Assembly: GCF_001420005.1 (NCBI RefSeq)
Contig: NZ_LJAK01000003.1
Coordinates: 248,001-312,000, forward strand
Direction: 5' to 3'
DNA length: 64,000 nt
Source: Loktanella sp. 3ANDIMAR09
Lineage (GTDB): Bacteria; Pseudomonadota; Alphaproteobacteria; Rhodobacterales; Rhodobacteraceae
The translations under genes and the position numbers were made by a program. This document shows, piece after piece, positions 1 to 8,261 of the stretch. The notes beneath the pieces are model-generated. The model had not been told where the DNA came from, did not search any database, and saw only the letters and a program-made list of their open reading frames with translations. Numbering within the stretch: position 1 is the first letter of the stretch; each line of letters begins with the position of its first letter.

Positions 1-1849
1 CCAGCTGCGCATAGGAGCTGTCGGCGCGGGCAGGGCTGTAGGTCAGCACATAGCGCGACAGGCCTTGTCCGACGGTTGCGGTCACGGCCTGGACGTCGTC
101 GCGGGCCAGCAGCCAGTCCTCGACCACGGCGATGTCGGCGGATGATTCCTCGATCGCGGTGCCCTGTGCCGCCTTGTAATCAAGATAGAAGATGGGTGTC
201 GTCGCCGCAGGGAAAAACTGCTGTTTGACCTGACCAAAGGCCATGATGCAGGCGACAGTCGTGCCCAGCAGGCCCGCGATCACCAGCCAGCGCAATTTCA
301 GCGCCCAGCGGACCAGTTTGCCGTAGGTGCGGAACACCGGGCCGTTGTAGCCGGAATCGTCTGCATCCAGCCCGCCGACCTTGAACAGGTAGTGACCCAG
401 CAACGGGGTGATGGTGACGCCGACGATCCATGACAGCATCAGCGAAATGCCGATCACCGCAAACAACGAGAACATGAATTCGCCGGACGCATCGGGTGAC
501 AGGCCGATCCCGGCAAAGGCCAGGATCCCGATGATCGTGGCCCCCAGCAACGGGATCTGGGTTTTCTGCGTGGCAATATCCGCCGCATCGCGGGAATTCT
601 TGCCCTTGCGCATTTCCTGCTGCATGCCTTCGGCCACCACGATGGCGTTATCGACCAGCATCCCCATCGCGATGATCAGCGCACCCAGGCTGATGCGTTC
701 GACCTTGACGTCGAACAGATACATGAAAAAGAACGTCGACAGCACGGTCAGCAGCAACGAGACACCGACGACAACCGCCGCCCGGGGACCCATGAAGATC
801 GCCAGCACCACGATCACGACCGCGACCGACAGGGCAAGCGACACCAGAAAGCTGCTGTTGGCCTCGTCCACGACCTGGTGCTGTTCGTAGACCGGGCTGA
901 CTTCGACGCCGACGGGCAGCAGCGTTTCCAGCACGGCCAGCTCTGCCTCGACCCGGCGACCGACATCCACGATATTTTCGGATACCAGGCCGGACACGCC
1001 CAATGTGAACACCTCCTGGCCATTGTGGCGCAGGATGTGGTCGGGGTTCTCGATGCGTGCGCGCTTGACGTCCGCAATGTCCAGCAGGTTCAGGACCTCG
1101 CCGCCGAAACCAAAGGTCAGGCCGCTGATTTCGCGCACGCTGTCCTCTGCCGATGGTCCCTGGATTTGCAGGTTTGCACTGCCGTTGTTGACGAAACCGG
1201 TCGGGTTGATCGCGGTGGAATCACTGATCGCGCCGATAATGACCGCCGGATCGACCCCCAGCTGCGACAGTGTCTGCGATGAGGGTTCGACGAAAATCGC
1301 CTCTTGTGGCAGGCCTTGCAGCTGGACATTGGCCACGCCGTCCACGGTCAGCAGTTCGCGGCGCATGAAACTGGCGATGTCCCAGATTTCCGAATCGCTA
1401 TAGCCGGGCGCCGCAACGGCATAGAGGATGCCATAGACGTCACCGAAATCGTCGTTCACGGTCGATGGCAACGCATCCGCCGGCAGGGATGCCCGCGCGT
1501 CGGACACACGGTCACGCAGGTCGTCCCAGACCTGCGGCAGCGTCTCACCGTCGTATTGATCCTCGACTTCGACCTCGATGACCGACACGCCCTGGGTATT
1601 GCGCGATTTGACGGTCTTTACCTCGTCCATCTGCTGGATCGCGGCTTCCAGCACCTCTGACACTTCGGTGGCGACCTCGGCCGATGTCGCGCCGGGATAG
1701 GGCGTGATGACCAGCGCATTCTTGAGCGTAAAGGTCGGGTCTTCCAGCTTGCCGACGGACATATAGCCGAACAATCCGCCAAAAATGGCGAACAGGATGA
1801 ACATCCAGGTATAGAGAGGGGATTCGATCGAAAAACGCGCGATTTTCAT
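1..1849 (-). CDS. RND efflux transporter permease (partial, C-terminus outside window)
   Basis: Inner-membrane proton-driven pump subunit of a resistance-nodulation-division tripartite exporter. The visible 616 codons are the N-terminal part of a protein usually about 1,000-1,050 residues; the rest lies before the window. It starts MKIARFSIESPLY and runs into a first membrane helix (MFILFAIFGGLFGY), then a porter-domain region, then a block of helices. The helix with GMLVDNAIVVAEG carries the proton-relay aspartate; it has DN where AcrB has DD, a common variant in this superfamily. The ATG lies 4 bases after the adaptor gene, so the two are one operon. The substrate cannot be told from sequence. 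Repression by the divergent TetR protein is likely. Confidence 0.93.
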   Translation of the reverse strand, partial: MKIARFSIESPLYTWMFILFAIFGGLFGYMSVGKLEDPTFTLKNALVITPYPGATSAEVATEVSEVLEAAIQQMDEVKTVKSRNTQGVSVIEVEVEDQYDGETLPQVWDDLRDRVSDARASLPADALPSTVNDDFGDVYGILYAVAAPGYSDSEIWDIASFMRRELLTVDGVANVQLQGLPQEAIFVEPSSQTLSQLGVDPAVIIGAISDSTAINPTGFVNNGSANLQIQGPSAEDSVREISGLTFGFGGEVLNLLDIADVKRARIENPDHILRHNGQEVFTLGVSGLVSENIVDVGRRVEAELAVLETLLPVGVEVSPVYEQHQVVDEANSSFLVSLALSVAVVIVVLAIFMGPRAAVVVGVSLLLTVLSTFFFMYLFDVKVERISLGALIIAMGMLVDNAIVVAEGMQQEMRKGKNSRDAADIATQKTQIPLLGATIIGILAFAGIGLSPDASGEFMFSLFAVIGISLMLSWIVGVTITPLLGHYLFKVGGLDADDSGYNGPVFRTYGKLVRWALKLRWLVIAGLLGTTVACIMAFGQVKQQFFPAATTPIFYLDYKAAQGTAIEESSADIAVVEDWLLARDDVQAVTATVGQGLSRYVLTYSPARADSSYAQL

Positions 1850-1853
1850 GGGG

Positions 1854-2930
1854 CTATTCCACCGTCAGGCCGATGAAAGGACGCACGGTTTCGCCCTCTG
1901 TCAGCATTTGCAGTCCGGCGGCCACGATCTGCGTGTCGCCCGCGATGCCGCTGACCAGCAGGTCCGTCCCGTTCGGAGAGCTGACCTCGACCGGTTGCCA
2001 GGCCACGGTTCCGTCGGTGCCGCCGGGGTTCGGCGTATAGACCAGAACGCGGGGCGATCCGCTGTCATAGGACACCGCTGACGGCGGCAACATCACCAGG
2101 CTTTCGTCCCCCAATGGCAGGGTCGCCGTCACGGTGATGGACGCGCCCGGAATGATTGCCTGTGGCACGTCGTCCTGCGTCAGGGCCAATGTGACCCGAT
2201 AGCTTTGCCCGATGTTCTGGGTTTCGGCGTTGAATTCGCGCAACTCCAGCGGGACGGGTGCGTCAAACAGCGGGGACGACCCGGTAAATTTCAGATCGCT
2301 GCCTTCGTCGACATTCTGGAACAGGCGTTCCGGCACGTCGATTTCGACGCGGACCTCTGACATGTCGTGCAGGCGGACAATGGGCTGACCGGGGCTGACG
2401 ATGGCAAAATTCGGTGTCAGGCGCGAGGCGACCAATGCCTCGAACGGGGCGTGCAGACTGGCATTCGCCAGCGCATCCTCCGCCTCGCGCAGGGCGACGG
2501 CAGCCAGATCGCGTGCGGTCTGGGCATCCTCTGCCTGTGTGGCCGACACAGCGTTCGTTGCCGCCAGCGTTTCGGCGCGGTTCAAGGCGCGTTCGGCCTG
2601 CGTCAGGTTGATCTGTGCCCGTTCCACCGCCCGTTCGAATGGGCCTACGTCCAGTGCTGCGATCTGCACGTCCTTTTGCAGGAACTGGCCCTCTTGGGCG
2701 TCGAACATGGTCATCTGCCCGCCGACCTCGAATGACAGATCGACCGTTTCCAAGGCGACCACCTGGCCAAAGAACGTCCTGTCCGTCAGTACGCTTTCGC
2801 CGGCGGCCCTGATCAGTTTCACAGCCCTCATCGGGGCGGGATCACCCGACGGTGTCAGTGTCTCGGCCTCTTGTGCGGACAATGGGACAGCGGCAGAAAG
2901 AGCAATCAGGACCGTGGCAATGCGAAGCAT
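1854..2930 (-). CDS. RND efflux periplasmic adaptor (membrane fusion protein)
   Basis: A 358-residue HlyD/AcrA-type adaptor that would link the inner-membrane pump to an outer-membrane channel. It begins with a Sec signal peptide (MLRIATVLIALSAAVPLSAQ). A lipoyl/barrel-sandwich half follows (FEVGGQMTMFDAQEGQFLQ), then an Ala/Glu/Arg-rich alpha-helical hairpin at about residues 110-165, the second barrel half, and a beta-barrel region. No lipobox cysteine follows the signal peptide, so it is probably soluble or anchored only through the pump. It is the first gene of the minus-strand pump operon. No outer-membrane factor gene is visible, so that partner is elsewhere. Confidence 0.93.
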   Translation of the reverse strand: MLRIATVLIALSAAVPLSAQEAETLTPSGDPAPMRAVKLIRAAGESVLTDRTFFGQVVALETVDLSFEVGGQMTMFDAQEGQFLQKDVQIAALDVGPFERAVERAQINLTQAERALNRAETLAATNAVSATQAEDAQTARDLAAVALREAEDALANASLHAPFEALVASRLTPNFAIVSPGQPIVRLHDMSEVRVEIDVPERLFQNVDEGSDLKFTGSSPLFDAPVPLELREFNAETQNIGQSYRVTLALTQDDVPQAIIPGASITVTATLPLGDESLVMLPPSAVSYDSGSPRVLVYTPNPGGTDGTVAWQPVEVSSPNGTDLLVSGIAGDTQIVAAGLQMLTEGETVRPFIGLTVE

Positions 2931-3036
2931 ATATAAATTCCATCGTAGAGTACGGCGTGGTACTTAACCCATCATGAGGCAGTGGCAAGGGGGAAGCTCT
3001 GTCTCATTTTGCCGTGAGGTTCCCACTTTCAATTCT

Positions 3037-3053
3037 GGTAGGCGCACCCTACC
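3037..3053. promoter_or_regulatory. Candidate TetR operator (inverted repeat)
   Basis: A perfect 6-bp inverted repeat, GGTAGG-CGCAC-CCTACC, ends 8 bases before the tetR ATG. It lies in the 131-bp divergent region between the efflux operon and its probable regulator. TetR proteins typically bind short palindromes placed this way and repress both directions. Binding is inferred from position and symmetry only. Confidence 0.45.
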
Positions 3054-3061
3054 GTTCAGTC

Positions 3062-3655
3062 ATGACCCAAAATCCGTCACAGACCCGTATTCTGGCAGCC
3101 GCCCGAAGCCTGTTTTTCAAACATGGTTTCGAAAAGGTATCCACCGACATGCTGGCCCGCGAGGCCGCCGTATCCAAAGCGACGATCTATCGCTACTATC
3201 AGAACATGACCGATCTGTTGGGCTGTGTCGCCACGGCAGAGGTCTGCCGGTTTCGCGACGCAAACCCACCGGCGGTCACGTCACGGGCTGAATTGCACGC
3301 GGGGCTGACTGCCTTTGGTACCCGGTTGCTGACCTTTCTCAATGATCCCGAAACCGTGGCTTTCGCTTGTCTGATCCACGAAGAGGCGCGTCATGCCCCC
3401 GACATGGGCGTGACATTCTACGATGCTGCGTTTCAGCAGACGTTGGATGATCTGGCGCGGATGTTTGATCAGGCCAAGGACTGCGGTGCACTGAAAACTG
3501 AATTCGCACCACAAGAGATTGCCGAGGATTTCATCGCCTTGCTCGAAGGGCAGGGGCTCAAGCGGGCGCAATTGGGCCTTTCTGGCCTGCCCTATCCGGA
3601 TGTGCCCGGAAAGGTGAACCGCGCGGTCACCACCCTGTTGCGGGCGCACGGTTAG
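3062..3655 (+). CDS. TetR/AcrR family transcriptional regulator
   Basis: A 197-residue one-component repressor. The N-terminal TetR helix-turn-helix is clear: TRILAAARSLFFKHGFEKVS, then DMLAREAAVSKATIYRYY as the DNA-contacting part. The C-terminal two-thirds is a helical ligand-binding domain with no recognisable specificity. I chose the ATG at 3062 over an in-frame codon 48 bases upstream because MTQNPSQTR gives the usual short lead before the first helix and places the palindrome at 3037-3053 outside the gene. It is divergent from the RND operon, so it most likely controls that pump and itself. Confidence 0.92.
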   Translation: MTQNPSQTRILAAARSLFFKHGFEKVSTDMLAREAAVSKATIYRYYQNMTDLLGCVATAEVCRFRDANPPAVTSRAELHAGLTAFGTRLLTFLNDPETVAFACLIHEEARHAPDMGVTFYDAAFQQTLDDLARMFDQAKDCGALKTEFAPQEIAEDFIALLEGQGLKRAQLGLSGLPYPDVPGKVNRAVTTLLRAHG

Positions 3656-3685
3656 GGCCGCTGCCGCAATCGCGGTGCAGCGGCC
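3656..3685. terminator. Bidirectional stem-loop between convergent genes
   Basis: GGCCGCTGC at 3656-3664 pairs perfectly with GCAGCGGCC at 3677-3685, with a few further pairs (CGC/GCG) inside. It sits directly after the tetR stop and just past the end of the minus-strand guanidine operon. No T-run follows on either strand, so it may act only as an mRNA 3' end protector or a weak terminator. Confidence 0.5.
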
Positions 3686-3692
3686 CCCAGGA

Positions 3693-3851
3693 TCACATGC
3701 GGCGCCAGGCCAGGTAGGCTGCCAGCGCGATGATACCGCCCATCAGCGACAGTGGAATTTCCATCCCATGCGGATGGATATGTGCGCCGCCATGGGCCAG
3801 CGCGGGCGAGGCCGCCAAAATCGCGGCAATCGTCAGTGACAGGTGTTTCAT
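3693..3851 (-). CDS. 52-residue histidine-containing membrane peptide, last gene of the guanidine operon
   Basis: A small gene whose ATG overlaps the TGA of the preceding histidine-rich gene (ATGA), a strong sign of translational coupling. The product starts with a signal-like segment (MKHLSLTIAAILAASPALA). It continues with a short metal-ligand-like stretch, HGGAHIHPHG, and ends in a hydrophobic helix closed by positive charges (GGIIALAAYLAWRRM). This leader-His motif-single helix layout resembles small DUF6732-like proteins common in Rhodobacteraceae; that comparison is from memory. The likely topology is a periplasmic histidine loop anchored in the inner membrane. Function is unknown; binding of nickel or another metal for the neighbouring enzyme is an inference from context. 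Confidence 0.7.
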   Translation of the reverse strand: MKHLSLTIAAILAASPALAHGGAHIHPHGMEIPLSLMGGIIALAAYLAWRRM

Positions 3852-4306
3852 GCGTCTATTTCCTTTTTGCGTTGGGATAGAAAATCGCGGATGTCCAAGA
3901 CCGATTTTTCATCCATCGAGACATAGATCAAGGACATGTTGGTGCGTTCCGTCACCATCTGGCCGGGGAACGGCAGATAGCTCAGTTCGCGTGATCCGAA
4001 TGAAGGTGATGCCGTTCCGACCTGCCATTCGGTTTTCAATTCCACGTCGATCAGTTTCAGCGCCTTGGGTCCTGCGGCGGCGGGGCGTTCAAACGGCACG
4101 CCCGCCAGCTTGAGGTAGGCCGCCTTGTCGCGGGCCTGCACGTAGCCGTCGATGAACTGCGCGGTCAGGACCTGCAGGTCCGCAGCCGCGTCGTGTTCAT
4201 GCATGTGGCTATGCAGGTGGTCGCCATGCGCGTGGTTATGGCCATGGCCATGGGGCGCGTGATCGTGGTGGTGATGGTGCCCGTCCGGGCCGTGATCATG
4301 TGGCAT
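3848..4306 (-). CDS. Histidine-rich protein, putative metal-handling partner of the guanidine hydrolase
   Basis: A 152-residue cytoplasmic-looking protein with no signal peptide or membrane helix. Residues 1-39 hold 18 histidines, many as HG, HD or HHHHH runs, a composition known from nickel and zinc storage or delivery proteins such as HypB and UreE tails. Residues 40-152 form an ordinary mixed-charge domain (AADLQVLTAQFIDGYVQARD near its start, ending LSQRKKEIDA) that I do not recognise. Its ATG overlaps the ureohydrolase gene by 11 bases and its stop overlaps the next ATG, so it belongs firmly to this operon. Guanidine hydrolases need nickel, so metallochaperone or nickel store is the best guess. 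It contains no GTPase motif and no HypA-type zinc site. Confidence 0.8.
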   Translation of the reverse strand: MPHDHGPDGHHHHHDHAPHGHGHNHAHGDHLHSHMHEHDAAADLQVLTAQFIDGYVQARDKAAYLKLAGVPFERPAAAGPKALKLIDVELKTEWQVGTASPSFGSRELSYLPFPGQMVTERTNMSLIYVSMDEKSVLDIRDFLSQRKKEIDA

Positions 4307-5561
4307 TGGACCACCTCTTGCCGCTGAATTCGCCGTGCGGAATGGAAACGGGTTTGTCGATATGCTGTTTATGCGCGCCCATTTTGCCGCTGGCGACCAT
4401 GGACCCCAGCACATCGACGATCACGCGCGTGCCCAGCAGCGCCGTGATGTCCGACGTGTCATAGGGGGGCGATACCTCGACCAGTTCCATCCCGCAAATC
4501 CCCTCGGCCGCGATGCCGGAGACCAGCGCCAGTGCCTCGCGCGGCAGGAACCCGCCGGGTTCGGGCCAGCCGGTGCCGGGCACGAAACCGCAGTCGATGC
4601 TGTCGATGTCGAACGACAGATAGACCATGTCCACGCCGTCCCAGGCCATGTCCAGCGCCATTTCCAGCGTCTTGTCGATCCCCATCTTTTCAACGTCGCC
4701 CATGGTGATGATGTTGGTCTCGCGTTCCCGCGCGACCTTGACCGCCTCGCGCGGGACCTGCCAGCCGCCGATGCCGATCTGCACAAGGTTCTTGGCCGAC
4801 ACATTGGGCATGTTGGTCGCGTGGAACCACGGCGTGGTATGCATCCGTTCGTCCAGGTCCTTTTCCTGAATGTCGGCGTGACGGTCGAAATGCACGATGC
4901 CGATTTTCTTGGACGTGCATTCCGCGATGCCGCGCAGGCAAGGGTAGCCGATGGAATGGTCGCCACCGATCATGATGGGCAGCGAGCCGGAGCTGAACAC
5001 ATGGCTGACACCACGGCTGATCTGGTCGAATGATTTCTCGATATTCGCCGGGATCGTGAATACGTCGCCCGCGTCGCACAGCGTCATCTGTTCGCGCAGA
5101 TCGACGCCCATTTCGTAGTTATAGGGCGTGTACAGCGCCGAGATCTTGCGCAGTGCCTGCGGTCCGAACCGGGTGCCGGGACGGTAGGTCGTGCCACCGT
5201 CAAAGGGGATGCCAAGGATCGTGGCGTCGTAGTTCGCCACCTCCAGCACGTCCTCGGCATAGGGGGCCTTGAGGAACGTGTTGATCCCGGCGAAATGCGG
5301 CAGCTCTCCGCGGGCGAATGTCGGGATGGATTTGTCCTCGATCGCGTCGGCCCCGGTCAGACCCATGCGCAGCGCCCAGCGGCGTTCCTCGTCGGCGCGG
5401 CCGGTGGGGATGTCGCCCTCTTTCTCCATGGCCTTCCAGCCTTGTAGCTGGGTCAGGTCCGGATGGTGCTGGCGTCTGCCCTGCGCGTTGATCCGCTGGG
5501 CCAGATCGCGGGGATGGTGCGACCGGCTGCGCCTGGCTTGGGGGCCTGTATCAGGAAACAT
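4296..5561 (-). CDS. gdmH: Ureohydrolase-family guanidine hydrolase (agmatinase-like)
   Basis: A 421-residue manganese/nickel-type ureohydrolase predicted to split guanidine into urea and ammonia. Metal motifs are present: GGDHS at 199-203, DRHAD at 226-230 and SFDIDSID at 316-323. They are followed by GTGWPEPGG at 329-337; agmatinases and arginases usually have Thr or Ser where Trp332 stands, and a Trp here is, as I recall, typical of the guanidine-specific Synechocystis enzyme Sll1077. GTTYRP at 123-128 lies in the substrate region. A roughly 100-residue N-terminal extension, absent from ordinary agmatinases, also matches that subgroup. The start overlaps the ATPase gene by 11 bases. The operon follows a guanidine riboswitch, which supports guanidine rather than agmatine. 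Confidence 0.85.
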   Translation of the reverse strand: MFPDTGPQARRSRSHHPRDLAQRINAQGRRQHHPDLTQLQGWKAMEKEGDIPTGRADEERRWALRMGLTGADAIEDKSIPTFARGELPHFAGINTFLKAPYAEDVLEVANYDATILGIPFDGGTTYRPGTRFGPQALRKISALYTPYNYEMGVDLREQMTLCDAGDVFTIPANIEKSFDQISRGVSHVFSSGSLPIMIGGDHSIGYPCLRGIAECTSKKIGIVHFDRHADIQEKDLDERMHTTPWFHATNMPNVSAKNLVQIGIGGWQVPREAVKVARERETNIITMGDVEKMGIDKTLEMALDMAWDGVDMVYLSFDIDSIDCGFVPGTGWPEPGGFLPREALALVSGIAAEGICGMELVEVSPPYDTSDITALLGTRVIVDVLGSMVASGKMGAHKQHIDKPVSIPHGEFSGKRWSNAT

Positions 5562-6309
5562 GGGTGTCCTCCGTTTGGATTTGGTGGGGAATGCCGCCGT
5601 TGCGGGCGTCAAAGTCGTAGGTGATCGTGGCCCCGAACAGACCCGGATCGTGCGGGTCCCAGCGGGGTTTATCAAAGACCAGCACACGGTCGCCCAGCTT
5701 GAACCCCTCTTCGAGGTCGTGGGTCACCATGAACACGGTCATGTTGGTCAGCGCGCGCAACTCCATCAGGAAGGCGTGCATTTGCAGGCGCGTGCCGGGG
5801 TCAAGCGCGCCGAATGGTTCGTCCAGCAGCAAGACGCGCGGCTTTGCGGTCATCGCCTGACCGATCGCCAGTCGCTGCTGCATACCGCCCGAAAGGGATG
5901 CGGGATATTGGTCGGCCACGTGGTTCAAACCGATCCGCACCAGCATTTCATCCGCGTCCTGCATCGCCTGACGCCGTGCCGCACCGCGCAGGTAACCGAA
6001 CCGCGTCTTGAACGCGGTGCCAGCCATCAGGTTGTCGCGCACGGTCAGATGCGGGAACACGGAATAGCGCTGGAACACCACGCCGCGCTCTACGTTCGGC
6101 TCGACCGCAGGCGGCCCGCCATCAATGCTGATCTCGCCGCGTGTGGGGCGTTCCTGCGCCAACAAGAGCCGCAGAAAGGTGGATTTTCCACAGCCAGAGG
6201 CACCCACGATGGAAATGAATTCGCCCTGATCGACCTCGACGTTGACCCGTTCGATGATCGACCGGTCACCGTAGGCCTGCCAGATGTTGCGGACGCTGAC
6301 AAAGCTCAT
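5551..6309 (-). CDS. ABC transporter ATPase, NitT/TauT type (guanidine import)
   Basis: A 252-residue nucleotide-binding subunit powering the importer made with the two upstream genes. It has Walker A GASGCGKST, the signature LSGGMQQR, Walker B LLLDEPFGALD and the H-loop VTHD, the full set of a nitrate/taurine-type ATPase. The C-terminal tail after residue 220 (WDPHDPGLFGATITYDFDAR) is longer than in simple TauB proteins. Its ATG overlaps the permease stop by 4 bases (ATGA), and its own end overlaps the hydrolase start, so all are co-translated. Guanidine as substrate is inferred from the riboswitch and the hydrolase. Confidence 0.92.
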   Translation of the reverse strand: MSFVSVRNIWQAYGDRSIIERVNVEVDQGEFISIVGASGCGKSTFLRLLLAQERPTRGEISIDGGPPAVEPNVERGVVFQRYSVFPHLTVRDNLMAGTAFKTRFGYLRGAARRQAMQDADEMLVRIGLNHVADQYPASLSGGMQQRLAIGQAMTAKPRVLLLDEPFGALDPGTRLQMHAFLMELRALTNMTVFMVTHDLEEGFKLGDRVLVFDKPRWDPHDPGLFGATITYDFDARNGGIPHQIQTEDTHVS

Positions 6310-7118
6310 AGCCCGGCCTCCAGCCATGGAAATGCCCGGCGGGACAGCGTTTTCAGCGCCCAGTCGATGAGGAACGCCAGCAGCGTGATCCAGATGACGT
6401 AGGTCAGAATAATGTCCATCGCGAGGTAGCGACGCACCAGAAAAATCCGGTAGCCAAGGCCCACATCCGACGCCACAGCCTCGGCCGCGATCAGGAACAG
6501 CCAGGCTGACCCCAGCGACAGGCGCACGTTTGCAATCAGGCGCGGCAGGATTTGCGGCAGTGTCACGCGCAGGGCGATGACCAGCGACGATGCGCCAATG
6601 GTCTGCGCCTTGATCAATTGTTCCGTGGGAATATCCAGCACGCGCTGTGACAGGTCGCGGATCATGAACGGCGTGATGCCTATGATGATCAACACGACCT
6701 TTGACAGCTCGCCCAGTCCGAATACGATGAACAGGATCGGCAGCAGCGCCAGCGGCGGCACCATCGACACCACGGCGACAAAACTGGAAAAACCGGACCT
6801 GATGACTGGCAACAGCCCAATCGCCATGCCGACACCCAGCGAGATAGCGGCCGAAATGCCGACACCCAGCAGCAGGCGCTGCAATGAGGCCCATGTATCC
6901 TGCCACAACAGGATGTCACCACTGCGACGGTCGGCCTCTGTGAACAGCCGGATCGCGGTGTCCAGGATCGTGGCAGGTGCCGGCAGCAGTTTGTCATTCG
7001 GGTTGGCCGTCAGCCGGATGTCCGAACTGATCGCATAGGCAATCATCACCGCGATGAATGGCAGCGCGGCAAGCAGTATGCCGCTGCGGCGCGATGGGAT
7101 ACGGTTGATCAGTCGCAT
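6306..7118 (-). CDS. ABC transporter permease, NitT/TauT type (guanidine import)
   Basis: A 270-residue integral membrane subunit with about six helices. The binding-protein-dependent transport EAA loop, which docks on the ATPase, lies at about residues 165-190 (EQLIKAQTIGASSLVIALR). The pattern fits the urea carboxylase-associated/NitT family that is often preceded by guanidine riboswitches. A GC-rich stem-loop separates it from the binding-protein gene upstream. It is followed by the ATPase with a 4-base overlap. It should form the inner-membrane channel as a homodimer. Confidence 0.92.
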   Translation of the reverse strand: MRLINRIPSRRSGILLAALPFIAVMIAYAISSDIRLTANPNDKLLPAPATILDTAIRLFTEADRRSGDILLWQDTWASLQRLLLGVGISAAISLGVGMAIGLLPVIRSGFSSFVAVVSMVPPLALLPILFIVFGLGELSKVVLIIIGITPFMIRDLSQRVLDIPTEQLIKAQTIGASSLVIALRVTLPQILPRLIANVRLSLGSAWLFLIAAEAVASDVGLGYRIFLVRRYLAMDIILTYVIWITLLAFLIDWALKTLSRRAFPWLEAGL

Positions 7119-7161
7119 GACAAGCCTCCGGTCAGGGGACGCATGAATGACGGGAATTGGG

Positions 7162-7187
7162 GGCGCGCGACGCGGTCGCCGCGCGCC
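7162..7187 (-). other. Intercistronic stem-loop between binding protein and permease genes
   Basis: GGCGCGCG at 7162-7169 pairs with CGCGCGCC at 7180-7187, with an inner GAC/GTC pairing. It lies in the 75-bp gap after the binding-protein stop. Such structures commonly protect the binding-protein mRNA or attenuate readthrough, giving more binding protein than membrane parts. No T-run follows. Confidence 0.5.
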
Positions 7188-7193
7188 AGAGGC

Positions 7194-8261
7194 TTACAGC
7201 GCGCCGTCGGCGGCCATCTGCATGTAGGTTGTGTCGAACCGGAACATGACGTTATCCGCGTCCCCCGTCACCACGTCACCCGGATAGGCGATGCCCACGA
7301 AATCGGCGCTGGGCGCGTTCACACCCAAAATGCCCTTGTCGAACAGGAATTCCGCAACCGTCGTCATCGTGGTCGGCAGATCGGGCGACGCGGCCTGTGC
7401 GACGGCATCGGCAGGATCATAGAACATCTCTGTCACGGCCAGCTGCGCCTGATACCCGGCCAGATCGGTGCCCGCTGCCTCTGCCATGGCGGTCAACGCC
7501 TCTTCGTCACCAGCGGCCATCAGGCCCATGACTTCGTACCAGGCACCGACCACGGCCTTGCCGAAATCGGGGTTGTCGGCCAGCGTCTGCGTGTTCACCA
7601 CCATCAGGTCGAGGATTTCACCGGGAATTTGCGAGCTGTCGAACAGCACGTTGGCATCGGGGTTCGATGCCGTGATTTCGGACACCAGCGGGTTCCATGT
7701 GACGACGGCGCTGACGTCGTCGGTCGCATAGGCCGCGATCATATCCGCGTCGGATGTGTTGATGACACCGTCCAGATCGGATTCCGACAGGCCGACCGTA
7801 TCCAGCCCCCGCGCCAGCAGGTAATGCGACACCGACAGTTCCACCAGATTGACCGGCTTGCCTGCAAGATCCTCCAGCGTGCCTTCGCCCTTGAGGATCA
7901 CCGCATCGTTGCCGTTGGAATAGTCACCGATGATCAGGGCCGTTGTATCGACGCCGCCGCCCGCGGGGATCGACAGCGTGTCCATGTTGGTGGCGCTGAC
8001 CCCGTCAAAGGCACCTGCCGTGTACTGGTTGATGGATTCGACATAGTCGTTGATCTGTACGATCTCGACCGTGATGCCGTATTTTTCGGCCCATTTGTCC
8101 ATGATCCCGCTGTCGGACAGATAACCCCAGGGCATCCAGCCCGCGTAGATCGACCATGCCAGTTTGAAATCTGTTTTTTCCTGCGCCAGTGCAGGCTGCG
8201 CCATCGCAGTCGCCAGTCCGGCCGAGAGCGCCGCAGCGGATAGAATGTTCTTGAATGTCAT
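7194..8261 (-). CDS. ABC transporter substrate-binding protein (guanidine/urea-type, NitT/TauT family)
   Basis: A 355-residue periplasmic solute receptor. The ATG at 8261 starts a clear Sec signal (MTFKNILSAAALSAGLATAM, cleavage probably after ALAQ near residue 27). The mature protein begins KTDFKLAWSIYAGWMPWGYL; this aromatic-rich opening is typical of the NitT/TauT receptors annotated as putative urea or urea carboxylase-associated binding proteins. It is the first gene after the riboswitch, 89 bases downstream, with GGGGAAAG as probable ribosome-binding site. Such receptors downstream of guanidine-I riboswitches are likely guanidine receptors; specificity here is inferred. Confidence 0.9.
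   Translation of the reverse strand: MTFKNILSAAALSAGLATAMAQPALAQEKTDFKLAWSIYAGWMPWGYLSDSGIMDKWAEKYGITVEIVQINDYVESINQYTAGAFDGVSATNMDTLSIPAGGGVDTTALIIGDYSNGNDAVILKGEGTLEDLAGKPVNLVELSVSHYLLARGLDTVGLSESDLDGVINTSDADMIAAYATDDVSAVVTWNPLVSEITASNPDANVLFDSSQIPGEILDLMVVNTQTLADNPDFGKAVVGAWYEVMGLMAAGDEEALTAMAEAAGTDLAGYQAQLAVTEMFYDPADAVAQAASPDLPTTMTTVAEFLFDKGILGVNAPSADFVGIAYPGDVVTGDADNVMFRFDTTYMQMAADGAL

Noticed and set aside
4296-5561. Agmatinase (speB) as the function of the ureohydrolase
   Set aside because: The guanidine-I riboswitch, the linked importer, the long N-terminal extension and Trp in GTGWPEPGG all favour guanidine; no polyamine genes are nearby.
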